Source of the DNA: Apostichopus parvimensis
Taxonomy: Eukaryota; Echinodermata; Holothuroidea; Aspidochirotida; Stichopodidae
DNA length: 23,699 nucleotides
Direction: 5' to 3'
NCBI GenBank assembly: GCA_000934455.1
Contig: JXUT01143026.1
Coordinates: 1 to 23,699 of the forward strand
The translations under genes were made by a program, and so were the position numbers. The stretch's first letter is position 1. Every line of letters starts with the position of its first letter. Under the pieces are notes generated by a model. The model made no database searches. It was given only the letters and a program-made list of their open reading frames with translations, and was not told the origin of the DNA. Positions 12,101-18,254 of this stretch are shown here, piece by piece.

Positions 12101-15100
12101 CAGGTGAGAGAGGAGGAAAGAGGGGAGGTAAGAGAGGTAAGAGGAGGTAAGAGAGGTGAGAGGAGGTAAGAGGAGGCAAGAGAGACAGGTAAGAGAGGAG
12201 ACAGGTGAGAGAGGAGACAGGTGAGAGAGGAGGTAAGAGAGGAAAGAGGAGGTAAGAGAGGTAAATGGAGGTAAGAGGAGGTAAGAGAGGAGGTAAGAGA
12301 GGAGGTAAGAGGGGAGGTAAGAGAGGAGGTAAGAGAGGAGACAGGTGAGTGAGGAGCAAAGTTAATCCATACAGTCTATGTTGGGTATAGAAAACCAGTT
12401 TTCACCTTCATTAACGTTTATGCTTTGAGTCTATAGTGTTGAGTGTTTGGGTTCAACTATGATATCTGGCACATCAAAAGTCTACTTAAGACCCATCTTT
12501 TCACTTGTTCTTTTGTAAATTAATCTGCTTTCTCTGTAAAGCGCCTTGAGCAGTGACTTTTGTCTACTGATTTGTCACTTTTTTTTGTCTCATTTATTAT
12601 TTCTATTATTGGTCACTAAACAATATTTTGGCTACGTTGATTTATTAATAAAGGAAGAAATCTATATTGTTTCTCAGACAAAAAGACATTTTTGTGTTGT
12701 TCTCAGGGGTGTAGGCTATCATGAAACAACATTACAGATGTGAGCGTTGTTTCTTCCGAAAGGCAGATTTCCAAAACTGATGGAATAATTTTAGTAGTAC
12801 AACTTAGTTAACCAGTGTACTATGAGTTTATTCAGAGGAATTTACAGCAATTAAATTGGGAAAACCTGTCTCAAGCTATATTAAGGTGATACTTTTGTAT
12901 CTAGATGATATGTATGACATCCTACCACCAAACCAACAGCCAATGTATGTATTTACTATTACTGACAACCTTCCCCCATGGATCCTCCTCGACGGAAACA
13001 ACTAAGCCTCGGATAATGGAAGCATCACACTAATTACCGGCAGACAAGACAAAGCTTAATTAAACAAACCCGGCAACAAATGACGAGGGAGGCATTCCAT
13101 TAGTTCGCCTTTAATTTCATGCATCTTTGCCGCTGCTACGATGATGATCACCGTGACAGTATTCAGGTATGTATTAAAGCCTGGATGAACACAGTGCATT
13201 CCAATCATTCACAGTGCATTGCAGAGATCTACTGTAGGTAATGTACCTTTAGTGTAATATATGCATTGATTTATACTGTAAGTTTTATATTTCCCACTGG
13301 TTAGGAGTTCAACAGAAGCAAAACTGAAACTTGAGATACATGTGCTGATCATGGATGAAGGCAGGCCTTCTCTTTTTGACAAGAGTCCAGAGAATTATGT
13401 GTGAGGGGGGGAGCGTGTAATAGTCACACCCATTTCTTCTCCAGAGACCGCCACTTAACTTCTGTGTCAGACAGACAAGAGTGTCTCTCAGCATCTGACC
13501 AATCTCTCTCATAAAATACTGATGGAGGTGAAGGCATGCCATTCATCTACAGTGTAGCCATGGCGATCAACACTTTTAATCAAAACCCTATTTCCCTATC
13601 CGCAAACAAGAAAAACAAAAATTCACGGAAGACTCCACTCAACAACACTGCAACACAGCAACTTTCTATCAATCAAAAAGAATCTGGTCTCTGGTGGGAT
13701 TCTGAACCAGACACCTAGTGGTTTTCTGTGGCAGACACTCCAATCACTACACCACACCTTCAACCTAATTGTATGTTGGTTTTGTTAAATTGTTTGACAC
13801 TAATTGATACTTAAATAAGGGGTTAATCAACGGTCTAGCGTGCGTTACTCACAGGATTAATGCACGATCGGGGGATAATGCAAGCGATGCACGAGGGCGG
13901 AGCCCGAGTGCATCCAGTGATAGCATTAACACCCGGAGTGCATTAATCATGTGAGTAACGCACGCTAGATCGTTGATTAACCCCGTTCATTCATACACTA
14001 CCATTTGTGTGGGGGAAAAATCATAAAACAAAACATTTTTGGTTACATATAACCAAAGATTTATTAAAGTGATGCCCCGTAATTTTACCGTGCGTTACTC
14101 ACAGGATTAACCACGGTCAGCTGACCTGAATGGACCAATAGGATTTAGGAATCTTTACTAAGTATGAATGAACCCAATAATAATGCAGTTCATTAGCTGG
14201 CACCGGCTATTAACGTGAGAAGACATACGTCCTCAATGCAGGGACATATGAATCGGTTTACTTCTAGGGATTTATATCTGTGATCACCTATAGCTAATGT
14301 GATGAATTTTCTTTGCCATTTTGGCTATTATTTGGGACAACATGTGGGGTGGGGGTGGGGGTGGGGGAGGGGGCTGCCAGCATTTCAACGATTCTGTGAC
14401 ATTTCTTAGGATGTTCATCACTTTCTATTAGATAAATTTTATATTGCACTGAAATATCATTTTACAGTTTGCATTACAAAGCAGATTTTGGGCATTATTC
14501 GGGACAACATGGAGGGGGGTGGGGAGGGGGGCAGCCAGCATTTCAACGATTCTGTGACATTTTTTAGGTTTTTCATCACTTTCTTTTAGGAAATCAATTT
14601 GGTATTGCACAAAAATATCATTTTCCAGTGTGCATTACGAAGCAGCCTAACATGAATTGGAAGGAGTGATGTTACACTTTGTGCTACTGACTGCAATTAC
14701 AGAGAGACTATAATGTAGCGTTATCAGTGACAAGTGAATAAACCTTTCTGGCAAATACAACCCTAGTTACCCTCGCCAAAGAGCGATCAGCTTCTTTATT
14801 ATTTATAAATGTCGTCGCTCATGTATAGACTCTCATGTACATGACCGGGTTTTCATTTGGCATTTCTTGTGGAAGATCTTCATGGTCTGAAGAAACCCCC
14901 ACCCCCCCTCCCCCGCCCCTCTGTTCAAGCCTGTATAACCTACAAGCATGGTTTTCGTTTGAAAATTACAAACTGGCTCCTGGTCCCTGCCAAGTGGCTC
15001 CTTGGTCTATCACAAAGCCTGTTTGCGAGGAGCCATTATTTGCAGAAAGTGACTCCTGGACCTCAAAATCTTAACTTCCACCCTCGACCATGACCTTTTC

Positions 15101-16869
15101 CGATTACAACACACGCACAGTGTTCTCGTTCACACTGTGTTTATTAACGTAAAGCAGACTGCATGCTGATACCACCAAGAGAGGATTTCCTTTGCATTTC
15201 ACTATGTAGTGAATCAATTCAGCATATTGGATGGGTGGTTTCATTTTAGTATTAAAAGAAGTCTTTTGGGGGGGGGGGGGGGGTTTTAAGGACAATGCTG
15301 TACATTAATGTATGTATTACACTTACAGCTACTTTTCCACCACGGCCTTGGCTTCTTACGGTCACACCCAGCCATTCTCCGTTCTTGTCCTGTGACTCTT
15401 CTTCCCCTGTGGTACAAAACAAAATATCAAAATTTAGGAAGGGCAAAAGATAGACAACCAAGTGCTATTTAAATATAGCATGAGACCGGGGGAGAAGGGT
15501 GGGTGGGTGGGGGGCAGGGGGAGAAGATGAACTTCAGTTTACTTCCAGAATATCACTTAAAGTGTCATTACAAATAAAATTGCAAAAGTTTTAAATAGTA
15601 AAATCAAATATGATCAAAGACTGACCACAGAAATCCATGTATATGATTCTGAATGGGAAAAAAAACTTCCGCAGAAAACAAAAGTAAAAAAATTTGACAG
15701 TACTGCTTGTTTCAAGACCTTGCATAGATACTGTATTCCTGAACGAGAGTGCTCTGCTTGTTCTAGTTCATTCTAGACACGCTAGAAAGAAAGTGCTAAG
15801 GTTGTGGGGAGACAGGTAAGCGAGGAGAATTAACGAAGATGCAAGCCCAACTGATTGGTGTGCCTCTGTAAGGCAGCAATAAACAATAATAGAAACCTCA
15901 AAATTAATCTACTTTGGGTGTTTTTTCCAATAATTTCCACAAATTCTTGAATTTGATAAATATTTTGGGCATCGCTCCTGTACCAGGCACCAGAGCAGTT
16001 ATTGCATTCATCTATCATCACAAGCCTCATTATCATATTCAAAGTTTGGTACTCAGGTACAGTACAGTCATGAAAAGGGTTTTCCTGCACAGGAAGAATT
16101 AAAAGGTGATAGTGTTTTAAGGTGAAAGGTTACAAGTTTAAAGGGGGACAATAACCCAACTATTATCTGTAAGCTTACTGTACGTGATCATCACAGAAAT
16201 CTTTGTGATTAAAAACTCTTCCAAACAGCTAAGAAAATCTTTTTCCCTCTGGGAGGTACAGTATCCTTAGTTTGAAACTTGTGTCGTGTCTGGGGGGGGG
16301 GGGGGGAAGGGGGGAGCTGTTGTCGTAATGACAGCATGAATCTAAATATGCTAATGTCATATTGAGACTTGATCAAGTCCTCCCCTTGTGTGTGAAGAAG
16401 GAACATGATATCTCTCCCAAATGGAATCAGATTTTCTTAGCTGTTTTGGGCGAGTTATTCATGACAGTAATCTCTATCGCATATTGCGCTTGTATCGGAC
16501 CAATATTGACGGTTGGGTTTGTCTGGTCTCTGAGTCATGTGATGGTAGAACAGTCAATGATCGATGCTGGATCAAATCATTGTTTTCTGCTTTTCAATAT
16601 ATATAGTCAAGGACATGTAAAATGTTTCATAAGAACAAACATCAAAATTCATCTATAGTTCATTCTCCCCATGACTTCCCCATGACATATGACTTCAGGT
16701 TGAAAACATGGAAAGGGGGGGAAGGGGGAGAAAGGGCCACTTACCGTCACCTTCCACTTCAATCTGTGTACAGTCATCAAATGAGGTGGTCAAGGGACAC
16801 CGGAAGACACCCCCTGTGTTATTGAATGGAAGATTGTCATCACTGAATATAGGAGCACCAACTAAAAAT
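1..16869 (-). CDS. Integrin alpha subunit, laminin-binding (alpha3/6/7, PS1) type; partial at both ends
   Basis: Twelve exons on the minus strand (16745-16869, 15327-15406, 9418-9621, 8592-8745, 8106-8313, 6597-6690, 5629-5734, 4321-4576, 3299-3400, 2713-2771, 723-895, 1-119) join to 559 complete codons without a stop. The product is the large extracellular part of a cell-surface receptor that pairs with an integrin beta subunit to bind matrix. Visible are FG-GAP blades 1-7 (FLVGAP, WLGVTV, FIIGAPGAGNWQG, YFGFSATSGK, SSFGYDVTVADLNGDG, RFGMSVTGLGDINWDGFED, TFGYSLSGGMDLDWNEFPD) and the thigh start (RPVIN). No A/I domain interrupts blades 2-3. Blade 4 lacks a calcium loop while blades 5-7 have DxN/DxD/NxxxD loops; this, SSFGYDV and YRPIP point to the alpha3/6/7 clade. 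Three N-glycosylation sequons (NNT, NNT, NMT) and paired cysteines fit an extracellular protein. Signal peptide, calf domains, transmembrane helix and tail are outside the window or not found. Family call is firm; subtype is inferred from remembered motifs. Confidence 0.95.
120..722 (-). other. Intron K-L, simple repeats only
   Basis: Intron of 603 bp. It contains a short GA repeat near 129-148, a CCTT repeat near 221-234 and a run of 12 C at 465-476. I see no coding segment. Confidence 0.85.
723..895 (-). CDS. Integrin alpha exon K: thigh domain
   Basis: Encodes residues 464-520. VIFEVEAEAKRRSLGLNSRV matches the alpha6-type pattern of an acidic strand, KERR, then GLSSRVxF. REACYSPIQAILR carries the next conserved thigh cysteine. 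The acceptor is gcacgcag and the donor GTAAGC, phase 0. Confidence 0.94.
2013..2238. repeat. Inverted pair of 36-bp sequences
   Basis: The segment at 2013-2049 (containing AACTGTGTATGGTTGAC flanked by TATATA) recurs as its reverse complement at 2203-2238 (GTCAACCATACACAGTT). The match is essentially perfect over 36 bp. The left copy lies outside the foldback at 2084-2300 and the right copy inside its right arm. Confidence 0.85.
2084..2300. mobile_element. Foldback (hairpin) element, MITE-like
   Basis: The ends ACAAATAATGAATGGTT (2084-2100) and AACCATTCATTATTTGT (2284-2300) are perfect reverse complements. Pairing continues inward through TGCAATAGTGCAAATATTTCAT and GTTGAAAGATG to a GC-rich centre at about 2157-2171 (GGAGGCGCAGCCGAG). 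The right arm is broken by about 40 bp that contains the 36-bp inverted copy. No ORF is present. I cannot define a target-site duplication with confidence, so the superfamily is open. Confidence 0.75.
2538..2710 (+). repeat. 10-bp tandem array carrying AGGTCA
   Basis: A decamer of the form AGGTCA plus four bases (CAGT, TACA, CAGC, TACT) is repeated for about 170 bp, with 12 exact AGGTCA hexamers and several one-base variants (AAGTCA, AGATCA, AGGCCA). Most neighbours are spaced exactly as direct repeats with a 4-base gap. A few units are interrupted (after 2573, and near 2640). The array ends within a few bases of the exon J donor. AGGTCA is the core half-site of many nuclear receptors; function here is not shown. 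Confidence 0.85.
2713..2771 (-). CDS. Integrin alpha exon J: 59-bp thigh exon
   Basis: A micro-sized exon encoding residues 444-462, FTITVCAQYFTASKFDEEL. It supplies the cysteine of the family's SCFxxxxC pattern and is required to make the phase of exon I (2) meet exon K (1). The acceptor is gtttacag and the donor GTAAGT. It was found by looking for a piece with the right phases between I and K. The donor side abuts the AGGTCA array at 2538-2710. Confidence 0.9.
2772..3298 (-). other. Intron I-J
   Basis: Intron of 527 bp. It is AT-rich with a short CAA repeat near 2787-2797. No element or coding segment was recognised. Confidence 0.85.
3299..3400 (-). CDS. Integrin alpha exon I: start of thigh domain
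   Basis: Encodes residues 410-442. GRPVINMTATVTVSPSQLD is the conserved junction from propeller to thigh, followed by ILDC and a short variable loop to KLC. NMT is a likely N-glycosylation site. The acceptor is atttttag and the donor GTAAGT, phase 2. Confidence 0.93.
3401..4320 (-). other. Intron H-I
   Basis: Intron of 920 bp. It has A-rich tracts just upstream of exon I in genomic order (3421-3444) and a G-rich block at 3725-3753 with several G runs. Nothing else was recognised. Confidence 0.8.
4321..4576 (-). CDS. Integrin alpha exon H: blades 6-7
   Basis: The longest exon here, residues 325-408. FAVGAPYENDAQGAVYVYLG finishes blade 6. TFGYSLSGGMDLDWNEFPD is the blade 7 FG motif with a DxDxNxxPD calcium loop, then LLIGALDSESIVLL. 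NNT is a likely glycosylation site. The donor is GTTAGG, the weakest of the set, but the split arginine codon joins exon I as LLR-GRPVI, matching the family pattern YRxRPVI. Confidence 0.94.
4577..5628 (-). other. Intron G-H
   Basis: Intron of 1,052 bp. It has a (CA)12 microsatellite at 4801-4824 and C runs near 4846. Segments around 4780-4900 and 5022-5145 look weakly alike (TTTCTGGCCT, then CACACA, then ACATTATGCAA), possibly an old diverged duplication. Confidence 0.75.
4801..4824. repeat. (CA)12 microsatellite
   Basis: Twelve uninterrupted CA units in intron G-H. Confidence 0.95.
5629..5734 (-). CDS. Integrin alpha exon G: blade 6
   Basis: Encodes residues 289-323 and starts a split aspartate codon. 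LDSRFGMSVTGLGDINWDGF has the FG motif and the DxNxDGxxD calcium loop, completed by D at the start of exon H. The acceptor ends in ctgcag and the donor is GTAATG, phase 1. Confidence 0.95.
5735..6596 (-). other. Intron F-G
   Basis: Intron of 862 bp. No repeat or coding segment was recognised; open frames on the minus strand next to exon G run straight through the splice site and are not coding. Confidence 0.8.
6597..6690 (-). CDS. Integrin alpha exon F: blade 5
   Basis: Encodes residues 258-288. YDDIIVGAPMFFDRETQVGG followed by AVYVFINEAHD is the core of blade 5. YDD supplies the last calcium ligand of the DxNxDGxxD loop begun in exon E. FFDR and VGGAVYVF closely match the alpha6-like pattern. 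The acceptor is cgacag and the donor GTAAGT, phase 0. Confidence 0.95.
6691..8105 (-). other. Intron E-F
   Basis: Intron of 1,415 bp. It contains a GC-rich palindromic patch at about 7070-7097 (CTGGGCGCAGCCGCCC) in otherwise AT-rich sequence. Nothing else was recognised. Confidence 0.8.
8106..8313 (-). CDS. Integrin alpha exon E: blade 4 and start of blade 5
   Basis: Encodes residues 189-256. FSATSGKFAEDRTFFVGGAPRA is blade 4; the position where RGD-type alphas have an acidic calcium loop holds SGKFAEDRTF, as in laminin-binding alphas. GAVVIMEK continues the strand. The exon ends with SSFGYDVTVADLNGD, the first calcium-binding loop, which is completed by exon F (GYDD). The acceptor is tgcacag and the donor GTGAGT, phase 2. 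Confidence 0.95.
8592..8745 (-). CDS. Integrin alpha exon D: blade 3 and linker to blade 4
   Basis: Encodes residues 137-187 plus the start of a split glycine codon. FIIGAPGAGNWQGSMVV is the conserved blade 3 core (GxPGxxxWQG in the family). A linker rich in aromatic and acidic residues leads to SYFG. This linker corresponds to the X1/X2 region spliced alternatively in vertebrate alpha6/alpha7, but looks shorter. The exon also contains an RGDS tetrapeptide in a surface-loop position (residues 139-142). The acceptor is ttattcag and the donor GTGAGC, phase 1. Confidence 0.94.
8746..9417 (-). other. Intron C-D
   Basis: Intron of 672 bp. It begins with A-rich sequence on the coding strand (long T runs at 9357-9380 on the plus strand). 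No extra exon with suitable phases was seen. Confidence 0.8.
9418..9621 (-). CDS. Integrin alpha exon C: blades 2-3, cysteine-rich loop
   Basis: Encodes 68 whole codons, residues 69-136. TCAHRF opens the exon. Four cysteines follow in a typical pattern (GRCFLL, WAPC, FGYCQAG), ending at GLAITK, the usual FTK position. An inner AG at 9609-9610 could be mistaken for the acceptor, but only the acceptor after tctcgtcag keeps CAHR and the phase of exon B. The donor chosen is GTAGGT at 9417-9412, which gives phase 0 and lets KERGDSGADF of exon D follow. A second possible donor lies 34 bases downstream, at 9383. Confidence 0.92.
11580..11690 (+). mobile_element. hAT-like terminal sequence, one end only
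   Basis: CAGTGGTCGGCAAACTTTT at 11580-11598 closely resembles termini of hAT transposons, which start with CAGxGG and often read CAGTGGT. Downstream GGGCTGACAACCC and GAGCCACAACC are also in keeping with such ends. No matching reverse-complement end was found nearby, so this is a fragment and its right border is a guess. Confidence 0.4.
12096..12357. repeat. Purine-rich minisatellite (GAGAGGAGGTAA-type units)
   Basis: About 260 bp of irregular tandem units built from GAGAGGAGGTAA, GAGGAGGTAA and GAGGAGACAGGT. One strand is nearly pure purine. The complementary strand reads as a long LLPPLLPPL frame, which is repeat-derived and not a gene. On the integrin transcript the tract is pyrimidine-rich. 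Confidence 0.92.
12443..12570 (+). mobile_element. 3' end of a CR1/L2-like LINE
   Basis: The plus-strand frame ending with TAA at 12521-12523 reads WHIKSLLKTHLFTCSFVN. The LKTHLF motif close to the C-terminus is typical of reverse transcriptases of the CR1/L2/RTE kind. It is followed by TGTAAAGCGCCTTGAGCA, a common 3' UTR signature of such elements. An in-frame TGA lies 20-odd codons upstream, so only a 5'-truncated dead copy remains. Confidence 0.5.
13681..13760 (-). repeat. tRNA-derived SINE-like segment
   Basis: On the minus strand GGTGTGGTGTAGTGATTGG looks like a polymerase III A box in tRNA context, and GGTTCAGAATCCC, about 35 bases on, looks like a B box with one extra base. The arrangement matches a tRNA-related SINE head or a tRNA pseudogene. 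It does not fold as a sound tRNA by eye, so no tRNA gene is called. Confidence 0.5.
13819..13984. mobile_element. 166-bp hairpin element, MITE-like
   Basis: The left arm starts GGGGTTAATCAACG and the right arm ends CGTTGATTAACCCC. Pairing continues through CTAGCGTGCGTTACTCACA and GATTAATGCAC on both sides with a few mismatches. The centre (13887-13915) is a palindrome around GAGGGCGGAGCCCGAG. No coding capacity is present. Weaker similarity extends beyond both ends, so the true borders may lie further out. Confidence 0.75.
14089..14110 (+). repeat. Direct copy of hairpin-arm sequence
   Basis: The 22 bases here repeat 13839-13860 exactly (CGTGCGTTACTCACAGG and on). They sit inside a small ACCGTG...CACGGT palindrome, and a GTTCATTCATAC / GTATGAATGAAC inverted pair (13985-13996 and 14162-14173) brackets the region. 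This may be part of a related, nested or rearranged element. Confidence 0.7.
14327..14645. repeat. Tandem duplication, unit about 158 bp, two copies
   Basis: Both units contain GGGACAACATG, then a G-rich run, then CCAGCATTTCAACGATTCTG, TTCATCACTTTCT, ATTGCAC and AAATATCATTTT, ending in GCATTAC(A/G)AAGCAG. The shared CATTTCAACG starts at 14381 and at 14539. The units differ by substitutions and by the length of the G-run. Confidence 0.9.
15268..15283 (+). repeat. Run of 16 G
   Basis: Uninterrupted G homopolymer about 40 bases inside the intron downstream of exon B. Confidence 0.9.
15327..15406 (-). CDS. Integrin alpha exon B: propeller blade 2
   Basis: Encodes residues 43-68 plus the end of a split glycine codon. 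The sequence NGEWLGVTVRSQGRGGKVA matches the very conserved WLGVxVxSQGxGGKV stretch of blade 2. The acceptor is ccacag and the donor GTAAGT. It ends in phase 0 and joins exon C to give GGKVATCAHRF, so the conserved CAHR motif is rebuilt exactly across the 5.7-kb intron. Confidence 0.94.
15407..16744 (-). other. Intron A-B, with G-runs
   Basis: Intron of 1,338 bp. It contains a G-rich block at 15487-15523 and a run of 15 G at 16292-16306. The overlapping plus-strand open frames at 16362-16658 have no family features I recognise. Confidence 0.8.
16745..16869 (-). CDS. Integrin alpha exon A: propeller blade 1
   Basis: Encodes residues 1-41 of the visible protein. It starts with FLVGAPIF, the second half of an FG-GAP repeat, followed by GGVFRCPL and DDCTQIEVEGD. 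The two cysteines match the conserved blade 1 disulfide of integrin alpha chains. NNT is a likely N-glycosylation site. The acceptor is tcttcatag and the donor GTAAG. The exon opens with the third base of a split codon and ends with the first base of another (phase 1), so an upstream exon must supply the signal peptide and the first half of blade 1. It is the most 5' exon I can recognise here. Confidence 0.93.
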
Positions 16870-17942
16870 CTATGAAGAGAGAAGAGAAACAACAGTGTGT
16901 TACAGGCAAAACTCTAGCAAAAGTGGTATTTTAATAAAAATTAATACAGGATTTTTCAACGACTCCAACAGTACTACGTTTAAGATATGAACTTTGCAAG
17001 TGAAAATACTTTTAAATGGCTTGACAGTTATGTCACAGCAGTATGTGAACAAGATTTAAGGACACGAGCAAGTAGTTGAAATTAAACAGGGTATATTAGA
17101 GCATCATCTGGCTAGATATCTGCTACTGAATACAATGCATTGTCAGAGTGAAAGACCTGCAGGTTACTGTATATACTGAATACAATAGGTGAAGTAACAT
17201 CTTATATACACTTTGACAATGGATTGCAGAGCCTGCAGAGGATGGGACAGGAAGTTAATCTGTCTACATATTTACCTTTCTACTTAAACAGAGATTAAGC
17301 TATATAAACTAAGAAATGACTGACCACATTATGACATTGTTACTGTGGAGGTCAAAGTGTAAGGGGTATACTCTTGGACTTAAGAAGTTGGTAAAGTAAC
17401 AGTATCTTATTATGTTGACAGAGCTTTTGTAAACAGAAAATGTTAGTAATCTTTCTGGGAAGTGTGATGAAGGAGGACTTCCTGTCAGTGCTACTACCAT
17501 AGCTAAGAGATTACAAGGGTGAACCTGGGGTAAGGGGAAGGTGAAGATAATGGTAAAATGCACTCTGTTATAGAGTGCATAGTTACACTATATTGTTACG
17601 CTTCCTTTTACATCTACTGTAACTATAGCATGTGTTAATGTTCCAAATACTCTCCAGATGGGTCAAAGTTCAAACTACCCCTAACAACAATGAGAAGGAT
17701 CGTTTATATAATCGTTTATGTAATAATTCCTCGTTTGCAATGAATGTTCCAGGCAGGATAAACACTCTGAGGGAGAATATAGGTAAATCAATTGAGCCTC
17801 AACAATATCTAATTTAGCTTTCTTGCAAACTTTATCCAGAGAGCACATATATAACCTACATTAAAGAGGAGAAGAGATATTTGGAAGTTACTATATACAC
17901 AAAACTCAGAGGACAAGTCAAACAATCACGACAAATAGTTCT

Positions 17943-18254
17943 CAGGCGCGTAGCCAAGGGGGGGGGAGAAGGGGGCAGCCGCCCCCCCCTTGAGCATATT
18001 TAAAAAAATGTTTTTTAATGTTTTTATGATATCGCTAGTAATTTCAAAAGAGAAAATGCTTAGATGCAACTTACAAGGCCTGGGAAGTGCCACTTCCAGC
18101 GATCTGGGAGGCACTTTCAGCCAAAATTTTCTTGTACGCTTCGCGCCAACCATGGTGGCGCTATGCTTAGATAGTTTGCAATGCCGTTTCTACAGCTCTG
18201 ATAGCTTGCCTACATTTTCGCCCTTCACTTGGCAAATTCCTGGCTACGCGCCTG
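17943..18254 (+). mobile_element. Non-autonomous hAT-type transposon, copy 1 (312 bp)
   Basis: Perfect terminal inverted repeats CAGGCGCGTAGCCA and TGGCTACGCGCCTG bound the element. It is flanked on both sides by the 8-bp duplication ATAGTTCT (17935-17942 and 18255-18262). CAG-starting ends with an 8-bp duplication are the hallmark of hAT superfamily insertions. At 312 bp it cannot encode a transposase. Its core (about 18060-18180) matches copy 2 at 22440-22816 in reverse orientation. Confidence 0.88.

Larger units (their letters stand above)
9622..15326 (-). other. Intron B-C, 5.7 kb, repeat-rich
   Basis: The largest intron bounded by exons in the window. The stretch 9622-11570 shows nothing I recognise. 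The remainder holds a hAT-like terminus, a purine minisatellite, a LINE tail, a SINE-like tRNA segment, a hairpin element, a tandem duplication and G/C runs, each listed separately. No exon is needed here, since B and C join in phase and rebuild the conserved CAHR motif. Confidence 0.8.

Noticed and set aside
12075-12359. 94-codon minus-strand frame of LLPP repeats
   Set aside because: Translation of the purine minisatellite; nothing else supports a gene.
14835-15093. Overlapping plus-strand frames of 78-79 codons
   Set aside because: Two frames over the same C-rich stretch, no recognised motif; likely part of an unclassified repeat or chance.
16362-16658. 98-codon plus-strand frame with hydrophobic stretches
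   Set aside because: No family motif, antisense inside an intron, and no splice or start context that stands out.
17641-17700. Minus-strand peptide SLNFDPSGEYLEH resembling an integrin N-terminus
   Set aside because: It lacks the FG motif, has a stop shortly upstream and downstream, no start codon, and no donor that joins exon A sensibly.
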